Assembly (NCBI RefSeq): GCF_001563265.1
Contig: NZ_CP005083.1
Location: 2,917,001 to 2,981,000, forward strand
DNA length: 64,000 nucleotides
Direction: 5' to 3'
DNA from: Sphingobium sp. TKS
Lineage (GTDB): Bacteria; Pseudomonadota; Alphaproteobacteria; Sphingomonadales; Sphingomonadaceae
Shown here: positions 26,134-34,719 of the stretch, one piece after another
Numbering within the stretch: position 1 is the stretch's first letter
Layout: every line of letters starts with the position of its first letter
Position numbers and translations under genes: made by a program
Notes under the pieces: model-generated
The model's database searches: none
What the model saw: only the letters and a program-made list of their open reading frames with translations
Told to the model about the DNA's origin: nothing

Positions 26134-27006
26134 ATGGCGACAGGCATAGAGGCGATGGTGGACCTGCGGCGCATGACCGCAGAGGATCTGGCCGCCGCCC
26201 ACGACCTTTCCCACGAACAGAAATGGCCGCACCGGATCGAGGATTGGGAGATGCTGTTCCAGCTCGGCTTCGGCTATGTGGCGGAGCGGGACGGCCCGAA
26301 CAACCAACGGGAAGTGATCGGCACCGCCATGGCCTGGCTCTATGGCGATGACGCCGCGACTCTGGGCATGGTGATCGTCTCGCCCAAGGCGCAAGGCCTG
26401 GGGATCGGCCGCCGTCTGATGGATGCGGTGCTGCACGATCTAGGCGATCGCACGGTGATGCTGAACGCCACCGACGAAGGCGCGCCGCTCTACCGCAAGC
26501 TCGGTTTCGAACCGGTCGGGCCGGTGTTCCAGCATCAAGGCGCGGCCTTCGCGGTCCCGATGGCCGAACTCATCCCCGACGAGCGCGTCCGTCCACTCGG
26601 AAGCAAGGACATGGATGTGCTGCGCGATCTCGCCCGGCAGGCGACCGGCATGAACCGCGACGCGCTGCTGGACGCGCTGGTCCCCGGTGCGCAGGGAGTG
26701 GTGCTGACGCGCAGCAATGAGCCGGTCGGCTTCGCCCTTTTCCGCCGCTTCGGGCGGGGCTATGTGGTCGGACCGACCGTCGCGCCCGACACGGGCGGGG
26801 CAAAAGCGCTGATCTCGCATTGGCTGGGATCGAACAGCGGCATGTTCTGCCGGCTCGACGTGCCGGAGGAAAGCGGATTGGGCGGCTGGCTCGATGAGCT
26901 GGGCCTGCCCTGCGTCGGCCGCGTCATGCGCATGGTGCGCGGCAAGCCCATCGATGCCAACGCCCCGGTCAAGACCTTCTCCCTCACGACACAGGCTCTC
27001 GGATGA
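26134..27006 (+). CDS. two-domain GNAT N-acetyltransferase
   Basis: 290 residues. The first domain (about 1-140) has the GNAT acetyl-CoA loop QGLGIGRRLMDAVL; the second (about 150-285) is a diverged GNAT-like fold, as in YitH-type proteins. It should acetylate a small amine or metabolite. AAGGAG at 26120-26125 fixes the ATG at 26134. The stop overlaps the next start (ATGA), which binds it to the semialdehyde dehydrogenase gene. Substrate unknown. Confidence 0.85.
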   Translation: MATGIEAMVDLRRMTAEDLAAAHDLSHEQKWPHRIEDWEMLFQLGFGYVAERDGPNNQREVIGTAMAWLYGDDAATLGMVIVSPKAQGLGIGRRLMDAVLHDLGDRTVMLNATDEGAPLYRKLGFEPVGPVFQHQGAAFAVPMAELIPDERVRPLGSKDMDVLRDLARQATGMNRDALLDALVPGAQGVVLTRSNEPVGFALFRRFGRGYVVGPTVAPDTGGAKALISHWLGSNSGMFCRLDVPEESGLGGWLDELGLPCVGRVMRMVRGKPIDANAPVKTFSLTTQALG

Positions 27007-28466
27007 CACTCTCGCTCAACAACCCCTCGCTGCTGATCGAACGCGCCTTCATCGGGGGCGAATGGGTCGGTGCACAGACTGGCGCGACGCTGGATGTCGA
27101 CAACCCGGCGACGGGCGCGATCATCGGCACAGTTCCCGATTGCGGCGAGGCGGATACGCAGGCTGCCGTCGATGCGGCGCATGCGGCATGGCCTGCGTGG
27201 CGCGCGAAAACTGCCGGCGAACGGGCGGCGGTGCTGGAGCGCTGGCATGCGCTGGTGATGGATAATTTGGCCGATCTCGGCCGGATCATGACCGCCGAAC
27301 AGGGCAAGCCCACGGCCGAGGCGGAGGGCGAAATCCGCTATGCGGCAAGCTTCATCAAATGGTTCGCCGAGGAAGGCCGCCGCATCGATGGCAGCATCAT
27401 CCCCGCGCCGGAAGCCAATCGCCGCATCCTGGTGATGAAGGAGCCGGTCGGCGTGTCGGCGGCGATCACCCCCTGGAACTTCCCGGCGGCGATGATCACC
27501 CGCAAATGCGCACCGGCGTTGGCGGCGGGATGCCCGGTGGTGGTGAAGCCTTCGGAGCTGACGCCCTTCACCGCACTGGCGCTGATCAAGCTGGCCGAGG
27601 AAGCGGGATTCCCCAAGGGCGTGATCAACATCGTCACCGGCCAGGCCGCCCCGATCGGCAAGATACTGACCGGCAGCGAGACCGTGCGCAAACTGTCCTT
27701 CACCGGATCGACGGCGGTCGGCGCATTGCTGATGCGGCAGAGTGCCGACACCATCAAGCGCCTGAGCCTGGAGCTGGGTGGCAATGCGCCGCTGATCGTG
27801 TTCGACGATGCCGACCTTGACCTCGCGGTCGCGGCGACCATGGCGAGCAAGTTCCGCAACGCCGGGCAGACCTGCGTCTGCGCGAACCGCATCCTGGTGC
27901 AGGACGGCGTGTACGAAGCTTTTGCCGAAAAGCTCGCCAAGGCCGTCTCCGCGCTGAAGGTTGCGCCGGGCGATCAGGACGGCAGCACCATCGGACCGCT
28001 GATCAACCGGGCCGCGGCCGAAAAGGTCGAGGCGCATGTCGAGGATGCACTGGCTCATGGAGCGACGATCTTCGCCCGCGCGCCCCAGGGCGCAAGTGGC
28101 GAACGCTTCGCCACGCCCGTCATCCTGACCGGCGCCACCCGCGACATGCGGCTGGCACGCGAGGAAACGTTCGGCCCCGTCGCCCCGCTGTTCCGCTTCG
28201 ACGACGAGGAAGAGGGCATTGCCCTCGCCAACGACACCAGCTTCGGCCTTGCCAGCTATTTCTACACCGAAAACCTCCACCGCGCCTTCCGCGTGGGCGA
28301 ACGGCTGGAGGCGGGCATGGTGGTGCTCAACACCGGTGGGATCGCGATGGAAATGGCGCCCTTCGGCGGCATCAAGCAATCGGGTCTGGGCCGCGAAGGC
28401 GCGCATGCAGGGATCGAGGAATATCTGGAGACCAAGGCGTTCCATATCGGGGGCCTGAAGCTCTGA
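27003..28466 (+). CDS. gabD: succinate-semialdehyde dehydrogenase
   Basis: 487 residues, close to GabD. EPVGVSAAITPWNFP, the Glu in LELGGNAPL, the Cys in GQTCVCANR and the C-terminal APFGGIKQSGLGREG are all present. It oxidises succinic semialdehyde (or glutarate semialdehyde) to the dicarboxylate, which would feed an amine-derived C4 unit into the TCA cycle. Co-translated with the GNAT gene. Confidence 0.9.
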   Translation: MTLSLNNPSLLIERAFIGGEWVGAQTGATLDVDNPATGAIIGTVPDCGEADTQAAVDAAHAAWPAWRAKTAGERAAVLERWHALVMDNLADLGRIMTAEQGKPTAEAEGEIRYAASFIKWFAEEGRRIDGSIIPAPEANRRILVMKEPVGVSAAITPWNFPAAMITRKCAPALAAGCPVVVKPSELTPFTALALIKLAEEAGFPKGVINIVTGQAAPIGKILTGSETVRKLSFTGSTAVGALLMRQSADTIKRLSLELGGNAPLIVFDDADLDLAVAATMASKFRNAGQTCVCANRILVQDGVYEAFAEKLAKAVSALKVAPGDQDGSTIGPLINRAAAEKVEAHVEDALAHGATIFARAPQGASGERFATPVILTGATRDMRLAREETFGPVAPLFRFDDEEEGIALANDTSFGLASYFYTENLHRAFRVGERLEAGMVVLNTGGIAMEMAPFGGIKQSGLGREGAHAGIEEYLETKAFHIGGLKL

Positions 28467-28566
28467 CACATAGGAGGCGCGAAACCCCAGATCCTGCATG
28501 CACGGGTCAGGGTTTCGCCTTCCTGACGCGGTTCATCCGCATTTCTCAGACGCAGGAAAGATCGCC

Positions 28567-29637
28567 ATGACACGCAAATACAGCATCTCCGTCATCCCCG
28601 GCGACGGCATCGGCAAGGAAGTCATGCCGGAGGGCATCCGCGTCCTTGAACGCGCAGCCAGCCTCTATGGCTTCACCATCGATCAGAAGTGGCATGATTT
28701 CGCCTGCTGCGACTATTACGCCAAGCATGGCCAGATGATGCCGGACGATTGGAAGGCGCAGATCGGCAGTCCCGATGCGATCTTCTTCGGCGCGGTCGGC
28801 TGGCCCGATACTGTGCCGGATCATGTCTCGCTCTGGGGATCGCTGCTCCAGTTCCGGCGCGAATATGATCAATATGTGAACCTGCGCCCGGTGCGGCTGA
28901 TGCCCGGCGTCCCCTGCCCGCTCGTGGGCCGTGAGCCGGGCGATATCGACTTCTGGGTCGTACGCGAGAATACGGAAGGCGAATATAGCTCGGTCGGCGG
29001 CAAGATGTTCCCCGGCACGGATCGCGAAGTCGTGATCCAGGAAACGGTGATGACCCGCCACGGCACCGACCGCGTGCTGCGCTACGCCTTCGAACTGGCG
29101 GCGACGCGGGAGCGCAAGCATGTCACCTCCGCCACCAAGTCCAACGGCATCGCCATCACCATGCCCTGGTGGGACGAGCGGGTGGAAGAGATGGCGAAAA
29201 ATTATCCGACCGTCACCCATGACAAATATCATATCGACATATTGACGGCGCAGTTCGTGCTGAACCCGGACCGCTTCGATGTGGTGGTGGCGTCCAACCT
29301 GTTCGGGGATATTTTGTCGGACCTTGGCCCGGCCTGCACTGGCACCATTGGGGTTGCGCCTTCGGGCAATATCAACCCGGATCGGACCGCGCCCTCGCTG
29401 TTCGAGCCGGTGCACGGTTCCGCGCCGGATATTGCGGGCTTGGGGTTAGCCAATCCGGTCGGCCAGATCTGGTCGGCGGCGATGATGCTGGAGCATCTGG
29501 GCGAAGCCGAAGCCGCCGCCGGGATCATGCGCGCGGTGGAGACTGTGCTGGCGGAACCGGGGCTGCGGACCGGCGACCTCAAGGGCAAGGCCAACACCAT
29601 CGAGTGCGGCAAGGCGATTGCTGACGCCCTTTCCTGA
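28567..29637 (+). CDS. tartrate/D-malate dehydrogenase
   Basis: 356 residues of the isocitrate/isopropylmalate dehydrogenase family: VIPGDGIGKEVMPEG at the N-terminus, WVVRENTEGEYSS, and the metal-binding SNLFGDILSDLGP. The sequence is of the TtuC/DmlA branch, which oxidises D-malate or tartrate with NAD+ to pyruvate or oxaloglycolate. AGGAAAG precedes the ATG at 28567. It lies downstream of gabD after about 100 bases. Confidence 0.9.
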   Translation: MTRKYSISVIPGDGIGKEVMPEGIRVLERAASLYGFTIDQKWHDFACCDYYAKHGQMMPDDWKAQIGSPDAIFFGAVGWPDTVPDHVSLWGSLLQFRREYDQYVNLRPVRLMPGVPCPLVGREPGDIDFWVVRENTEGEYSSVGGKMFPGTDREVVIQETVMTRHGTDRVLRYAFELAATRERKHVTSATKSNGIAITMPWWDERVEEMAKNYPTVTHDKYHIDILTAQFVLNPDRFDVVVASNLFGDILSDLGPACTGTIGVAPSGNINPDRTAPSLFEPVHGSAPDIAGLGLANPVGQIWSAAMMLEHLGEAEAAAGIMRAVETVLAEPGLRTGDLKGKANTIECGKAIADALS

Positions 29638-29645
29638 AGCCTTAA

Positions 29646-29679
29646 AGCGGCGCAGCAGAAAATGCTGCGCCGCTTCCTC
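29646..29679 (+). terminator. hairpin after the tartrate/malate dehydrogenase gene
   Basis: A perfect 12-bp stem, AGCGGCGCAGCA (29646-29657) with TGCTGCGCCGCT (29663-29674), five-base loop, then TCCTC. The T tract is weak. Confidence 0.65.
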
Positions 29680-29776
29680 AAAAAACCGCGTCCCTCCCAT
29701 CCACCTCTGCAAATTGGCGCATCCGACCGCGGGCGCGGGATAGTCTGATCCCATAACCAACACCGCGAGTTTCCTG

Positions 29777-31162
29777 ATGACGCTGACTCCCAACCGGTCC
29801 CTGATCGACATCGACCGCGATCACCTGATCCACCCCGTCACTTCCTTCCGCGGCCATGAAGCGCGCGGCGCGACACTGCTGCAAAGCGGCAAGGGCATGT
29901 GGCTGGCCGACATGGACGGCAATCAGTTGCTCGATGCCTTTGCGGGCCTGTGGTGCGTCAATGTCGGTTATGGCCAGGAAAGCATCGTCGAGGCCGCGGC
30001 GGAACAGATGCGCCGTCTGCCCTATGCGACGGGCTATTTCCACTTCGGGTCGGAACCGGCGGTGCGGCTGGCGGAAAAGCTGGTCGACCTCAGCCCGGAG
30101 GGGCTTGAGCATGTCTATTTCACCCTGGGCGGGTCCGATGCGGTGGACTCCGCGATCCGTTACATCGTGCATTATTACAACGCGACCGGCCGTCCCAACA
30201 AAAAGCAGTTCATCGCGCTGGAGCGCGGCTATCATGGTTCCAGCACAACGGGTTCCGGCCTGACGGCGCTCACGAATTTCCACCGCAATTTCGACCTGCC
30301 GCGCCCCTGGCAGCATCATATTCCCTCGCCCTATCCCTATCGCAGCGACCTGACCGACGATGCCGCGACTATTGCCCGCTCCGTCCAGCAACTGAAGGAC
30401 AAGGTGACGGAACTGGGAGCCGACACTGTCGCCGCCTTCTTCTGCGAACCGATCCAGGGGTCCGGCGGCGTCATCGTGCCGCCCAAGGGCTGGCTCAAGG
30501 CGATGCGCGACACCTGCACCGAACTCGACATATTGTTCGTCGTCGATGAAGTCATCACCGGCTTCGGCCGTACCGGGCCGCTGTTCGCCTGCGAGACGGA
30601 AGATGTGTCGCCCGATCTCATGACGCTCGCCAAGGGTCTCACCTCCGGTTATGTGCCGATGGGCGCGCTTCTGATGTCGGATAAAATCTATCAGGGCATT
30701 GCGGACGGTGCGGCGCCCGAACTCGCCATCGGCCATGGCTTCACCTATTCGGGCCATCCGGTGAGCGCGGCCGTGGGTCTGGAAGTGCTGCGGCTCTATA
30801 TCGACGGCGGCATCCTTGCCAACGGACAGAATGTGGGCAAACGCTTCGACGCGGGTCTGGCGGGCCTTGCCGACCATCCGATGGTGGGCGACACGCGCGG
30901 GCGCGGCCTGCTCGGCGCGATCGAACTGGTGGCGGACAAGGCGACCAAGGAACGCTTCGATCCCTCGCTCAAGATTCCCGACCGGCTGTTCGCGCAAGGC
31001 TATAGGAACGGCGTCATTTTCCGGTCTTTCCCCGACAATATCATCGGCCTTGCCCCGGCGCTCTGCGCGTCGGACGGGGAGATGGACGAGATTTTCGCAC
31101 GCATTCGCAGGACACTGGACGATCTGCTTGAAGAAGCGGATATTCGTGCGGCGGTGGGATAA
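29777..31162 (+). CDS. class III aminotransferase (omega-amine/putrescine type)
   Basis: 461 residues. The PLP pocket is visible: YFTLGGSDAVDSAIR, the Asp in VVDEVITGFGRTG, and the Schiff-base Lys in LAKGLTSGYVPMGAL (about 287). Nearest to omega-amino acid/putrescine-pyruvate aminotransferases (SpuC type). It moves the amino group of a primary amine to pyruvate and yields an aldehyde for the ALDHs nearby. Part of the same catabolic region; an Lrp gene follows after 21 bases. Confidence 0.9.
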   Translation: MTLTPNRSLIDIDRDHLIHPVTSFRGHEARGATLLQSGKGMWLADMDGNQLLDAFAGLWCVNVGYGQESIVEAAAEQMRRLPYATGYFHFGSEPAVRLAEKLVDLSPEGLEHVYFTLGGSDAVDSAIRYIVHYYNATGRPNKKQFIALERGYHGSSTTGSGLTALTNFHRNFDLPRPWQHHIPSPYPYRSDLTDDAATIARSVQQLKDKVTELGADTVAAFFCEPIQGSGGVIVPPKGWLKAMRDTCTELDILFVVDEVITGFGRTGPLFACETEDVSPDLMTLAKGLTSGYVPMGALLMSDKIYQGIADGAAPELAIGHGFTYSGHPVSAAVGLEVLRLYIDGGILANGQNVGKRFDAGLAGLADHPMVGDTRGRGLLGAIELVADKATKERFDPSLKIPDRLFAQGYRNGVIFRSFPDNIIGLAPALCASDGEMDEIFARIRRTLDDLLEEADIRAAVG

Positions 31163-31183
31163 GAAAACGGGGGAGCAAGGCAT

Positions 31184-31678
31184 ATGTTGGGTGGCCCAAG
31201 ACTGGACCGGATCGACCTCAAGATCCTGACGCAGCTTCAGCAATCCGGCCGCATCACCAATGTCGAGCTGGCCGATGCGGTGGGCCTGTCGCCCAGCCCC
31301 TGCCTGACGCGCGTGAAACGGCTGGAGAAGGCGGGCTACATCACCGGCTATGGCGCGCATATCAACCTGCACAAGCTGGGCGAGTTTCTGACCGTCTTCA
31401 CCGAAGTCACCCTGACCGAGCATCGGGCGGGGGACTTTTCCCGTTTCGAAACCCGCATCCGCAAGCTGGACGAGATCGTCGAATGCCATCTGGTCAGCGG
31501 CGGATATGACTATCTGCTGAAATTCGTGACGCGCGGCGTGGCGCATTATCAGTCGATCATCGAGGGGATGCTGGAAAGCGACTATGGGATCGAGAAATAT
31601 TTCAGCTATGTCGTGATCAAATCGCCGTTCATAAAGCATCATTATCCGATCCAGCATCTGTTCGGTGAGCAAAAATGA
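31184..31678 (+). CDS. Lrp/AsnC-family transcriptional regulator
   Basis: 164 residues: an N-terminal helix-turn-helix (about 8-58, RIDLKILTQLQQSGRI and VGLSPSPCLTRVKRLE) and a C-terminal RAM ligand-binding domain (about 70-155). It probably senses an amino acid or amine and controls this catabolic region. It overlaps the M20 gene start by ATGA. Confidence 0.92.
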   Translation: MLGGPRLDRIDLKILTQLQQSGRITNVELADAVGLSPSPCLTRVKRLEKAGYITGYGAHINLHKLGEFLTVFTEVTLTEHRAGDFSRFETRIRKLDEIVECHLVSGGYDYLLKFVTRGVAHYQSIIEGMLESDYGIEKYFSYVVIKSPFIKHHYPIQHLFGEQK

Positions 31679-32820
31679 TCGACGACCTGCTTGAGCCGCT
31701 GATTGCCTTTCGCCGCGATATTCACGCGCATCCGGAACTGGGTTTCTGCGAGCATCGGACGGCCGGGCGGATCGCGGAGCAGCTTCGGGCGCTGGGGCTG
31801 GAGGTGCATGAGGGGATCGGCGGCACCGGCGTCGTCGCGGTGCTGAAAAACGGTTCGTCAGGCCGCAGCATCGGCCTGCGCGCCGACATGGACGCGCTGC
31901 CGATCCATGAGCAGACCAACCTGCCCTATGCCAGCAAGACCGAGGGCAGCTTCCATGGCTGCGGCCATGACGGCCATGTCGCGATGCTGCTCGGCGCGGC
32001 GCAGCATCTGACGCGCAGCCGCCATTTCGACGGCACGGTGAATTTCTTCTTCCAGCCCGCCGAAGAGGGTCTCGGCGGCGCCCGCGAAATGGTGAAGGAG
32101 GGATTGTTCGACCGTTTCCCCTGCGACCGCGTATTCGGGCTGCACAACTGGCCGGACCTGCCCGCCGGGACCATCGCCACCCGCCCCGGCCCGATCATGG
32201 GCGCGGCGGACAAGTTCGAGATCACGCTGGAAGGACGTGGCGGCCATGCGGCGATCCCGCAGGATACGCCGGATGCGATCCTCGCCTCCGCCAGCCTGGT
32301 TTCGCAGTTGAACACCATCGTGGCGCGCCGCATTCCCGCGACCTCCTCGGCGGTACTTTCGGTCACGCAGATTCACGGCGGCCATGCGCATAATGTGATC
32401 CCGGCGACGGTGAAGGTCGTCGGCACGGTACGCACGTTCGATCCCAAGGTGCAGGACATCGTTGAGGACGCCATCCGCAAGATCACGGCGGGCGTCGCGC
32501 TTGCCAACGACGTCATGGCGAGCGTCGATTACGACCGCTATTACCCCGCCACCATCAACGATGAAGAGGCCGCGCAGGAAGCGCTGACCGCCGCCGCGAC
32601 CGTGGGCAATGCGCAGTTGGCGCCGGAACCCGCCTTCACGTCGGAGGATTTCGCCTTCATGCTTCAGGCCTGCAAGGGCGCCTATATCTGGCTGGGTCAG
32701 GCGAAGTCCGAGGGATCAGTGCCGCTGCACAACCCGCATTACGACTTCAACGACGATGTGCTGGGCCTTGGTATCCGCCTGCATGTCGCACTGGTCGAGC
32801 AGCATCTCTCCAAGGCTTGA
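31675..32820 (+). CDS. M20-family amidohydrolase (hippurate hydrolase type)
   Basis: 381 residues. Metal-binding GCGHDGHVAMLLGAA, the glutamate pair in PAEEGLGGA, and the His in LHNPHYDFND are all present, as in M20D carboxypeptidases and N-acyl-amino-acid hydrolases. It should hydrolyse an amide of an amino acid. In this context it could take the place of PuuD by deacylating a gamma-glutamyl or N-acetyl intermediate, consistent with the GNAT encoded upstream. That is inference. Confidence 0.9.
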   Translation: MIDDLLEPLIAFRRDIHAHPELGFCEHRTAGRIAEQLRALGLEVHEGIGGTGVVAVLKNGSSGRSIGLRADMDALPIHEQTNLPYASKTEGSFHGCGHDGHVAMLLGAAQHLTRSRHFDGTVNFFFQPAEEGLGGAREMVKEGLFDRFPCDRVFGLHNWPDLPAGTIATRPGPIMGAADKFEITLEGRGGHAAIPQDTPDAILASASLVSQLNTIVARRIPATSSAVLSVTQIHGGHAHNVIPATVKVVGTVRTFDPKVQDIVEDAIRKITAGVALANDVMASVDYDRYYPATINDEEAAQEALTAAATVGNAQLAPEPAFTSEDFAFMLQACKGAYIWLGQAKSEGSVPLHNPHYDFNDDVLGLGIRLHVALVEQHLSKA

Positions 32821-32822
32821 AT

Positions 32823-32846
32823 CGTCATTCCAGCGGAGAAGGCTTA
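32823..32846. repeat. degenerate REP fragment
   Basis: CGTCATTCCAGCGGAGAAGGC matches one arm of the REP-like repeats in part. It occupies the gap between two convergent genes. Confidence 0.4.
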
Positions 32847-33551
32847 AAGACTGAACCCAAACCCTATCACCGCCACCGTCGACTTCACCGCCTCCCCCTG
32901 CGACCGCGCCAGCGCCCGCGTCTCGCCCAGCAGGCTCTCATGCACCACGCCGGCATAAGCGTTGATCTTGTCCGTCAGGCGATAGCGCAGGCGTACCGTC
33001 GCCTCCCCTTCGGTGAAGCCCGGCCGCAACGCTTCCGCATCGATGCTCTGCGCCGACCAGCCTGCGGCGATGCGCGGTTCCAGATAAAGCCGCTCCGTGA
33101 TCGGCAGGGCATAAATGACCTGCGCTTCCCCCGTCAGCCGCCCCTTGTCGGACAGGAAGGCATAGCTTTCCCAGCTAAGCCGCGATCCGATCTGCCCTTG
33201 GATGCCGATGACGGCGTGGATATCGCGGGGATGGGGTTTGAAATCCTTGCGCGCGCCCACCAGCAGCACGATATTTTCTCCGATGGTGCGGCCATAGAAG
33301 AGCCGCGCCTGCACCTCATCGATCTGCCCGCCCAGCGCGCCGCCGCCCTGGACCACCAGCATCGCCTGATCGGTGGAATCGCCATAGGAGAAGCTGCCGT
33401 CCCAGAGGAAGGCGTCGCCCTGATCTCCCGTCCGCATCTCAATGAGGTCGAAGCCGCCGCTGAGGGACGCCGCATCGTCCTGCGCCATCGCAGGTTTGCC
33501 CGCCAACAAGGCGCAGGCACAAAAAAGGAAGCCTGATAAGGCGAAGCGCAC
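32844..33551 (-). CDS. CopB-like outer-membrane protein without a metal-binding N-terminus
   Basis: 235 residues with a signal peptide (cleaved after AMA) and a beta-barrel resembling the CopB barrel (RTIGENIVLLVGARKD, RLSWESYAFLSDKG, RLRYRLTDKINAY). Unlike the CopB at 33781 it lacks the His/Met-rich N-terminal segment. Start GTG at 33551 with AGGGT upstream. It is separated from copAB by a terminator hairpin. It may be a copper-linked porin or a decayed paralogue. Confidence 0.75.
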   Translation of the reverse strand: MRFALSGFLFCACALLAGKPAMAQDDAASLSGGFDLIEMRTGDQGDAFLWDGSFSYGDSTDQAMLVVQGGGALGGQIDEVQARLFYGRTIGENIVLLVGARKDFKPHPRDIHAVIGIQGQIGSRLSWESYAFLSDKGRLTGEAQVIYALPITERLYLEPRIAAGWSAQSIDAEALRPGFTEGEATVRLRYRLTDKINAYAGVVHESLLGETRALARSQGEAVKSTVAVIGFGFSL

Positions 33552-33733
33552 GTATCTACCCTGAATATTGTGTCATTGTGGGGGGAGATTATGGGACGCC
33601 GGACGGCGCATGCGCACGAAGGAGCCTCATCACGCCGTCGATCATGACAAGTTGCTGCCGGATGGCAGCAGATCGTGCCGCAGCCACCCGCAAGCTGCCC
33701 CGTTAGGGCTTTTTCTAAGCAAATGCGTAAAAT
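33552..33733. other. intergenic region upstream of the CopB-like gene
   Basis: About 180 bases between the CopB-like gene and the copAB terminator. It presumably holds the promoter of the CopB-like gene. No other feature is seen. Confidence 0.4.
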
Positions 33734-33784
33734 CAAAAAGCTAGAGCAGCCGAGCCGATGCAATCGGATCGGAATCTGCTCTAG
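33734..33784 (-). terminator. repeat-derived terminator of the copAB operon
   Basis: On the minus strand, CTAGAGCAG (33784-33776) pairs with CTGCTCTAG (33749-33741) around an inner 10-bp stem (9 of 10 paired), followed by CTTTTTGATTTT. It looks like a copy of a palindromic interspersed repeat. Its first bases also supply the TAG stop codon of copB. Confidence 0.75.
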
Positions 33785-34719
33785 AACCAGAAGCGCACGC
33801 CCATGACGAAGCTGGTGGCATCTATCCGCTCTCCCCCGGCACGGGCGAAGCGCGCCGTATCACCCAGCTTGCGTTCCCAATTGACGCCGACATAAGGCGC
33901 GAACTCGCGCGCGAATTCGTAGCGCAGCCGCAGCCCCAGTTCGACATCCGAAAGGCCCGAGCCGATGCCCAGTTCCGGCACATCCTGCGCGGCGATGTTC
34001 ACCTCCGCCGCCGGTTGCAGGATCAGGCGCTGGGTGATGCGCTGGTCATAGCTGCCCTCCAGCCGCAGATGCGCGTCACCCTTGTTCGAGAGGAAAGCCT
34101 GCGCGCCCAGTTCGAACCAATAGGGCGCGAGTCCCTCGATCCCCACCACCGCATAGGTCCGCTGCGGATCGGGGCGAATGTCGTGGCGCACGCCGGCTTC
34201 GAGGTTGAACCAGGGGTCGATCGCCCGGCTGTAGAGCGCCTGCACCTCCGCGCGTTCCAGCGCGCCGCCGACTTCGCCCTCCCCCTCGGTCTTGAAGGCA
34301 AAGCGGTTGATGTCGCCGCCGATCCAGCCCTCACCTTCCCAATGATAGCCGTCCGCGCCCTTGCCCATGCGATATTCCAGCCGGTCGAGCATAAGCTGAG
34401 AGAAGGTCATGCCGCCGCTTTCCTTGAGCATGGCGGCGCGGGCGCGGTCCATTTCGGCGGGGCTGTAAAAGGCTTCGGCGGCGTGATCGGCAGGAACCGG
34501 GGGGGCTGTGCCCTCGGGGATGTCATCATCGGCGGCAGGCTGGCCATGACCGGCATGGGGATCTGCGGCGACCTCCTCGGCGGGCGGCTGATGGGTGGAG
34601 TGATCCATGCCCTCCATGGCGCCATGATCCATCTGGCTGTGGTCCATCTGTTCCTGCGCCAAAGCAGGGAGAGCAACAGAGGCCAGCAACAGCGCGGCGG
34701 CGGAAACGAGAGTCTTCAT
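33781..34719 (-). CDS. copB: copper resistance protein B
   Basis: 312 residues. After the signal peptide (ALA before Q) comes a His/Met-rich segment (MDHSQMDHGAMEGMDHSTH) that should bind copper, a Pro-rich linker, and an outer-membrane barrel ending in Phe (VMGVRFWF). CopB binds or sequesters copper at the outer membrane. The ATG overlaps the copA stop (ATGA), so the two are co-translated. Confidence 0.94.
   Translation of the reverse strand: MKTLVSAAALLLASVALPALAQEQMDHSQMDHGAMEGMDHSTHQPPAEEVAADPHAGHGQPAADDDIPEGTAPPVPADHAAEAFYSPAEMDRARAAMLKESGGMTFSQLMLDRLEYRMGKGADGYHWEGEGWIGGDINRFAFKTEGEGEVGGALERAEVQALYSRAIDPWFNLEAGVRHDIRPDPQRTYAVVGIEGLAPYWFELGAQAFLSNKGDAHLRLEGSYDQRITQRLILQPAAEVNIAAQDVPELGIGSGLSDVELGLRLRYEFAREFAPYVGVNWERKLGDTARFARAGGERIDATSFVMGVRFWF

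Noticed and set aside
28470..28555. Terminator after gabD
   Set aside because: GGAGGCGCGAAACCC and GGGTTTCGCCTTCC pair only imperfectly and no T run follows.
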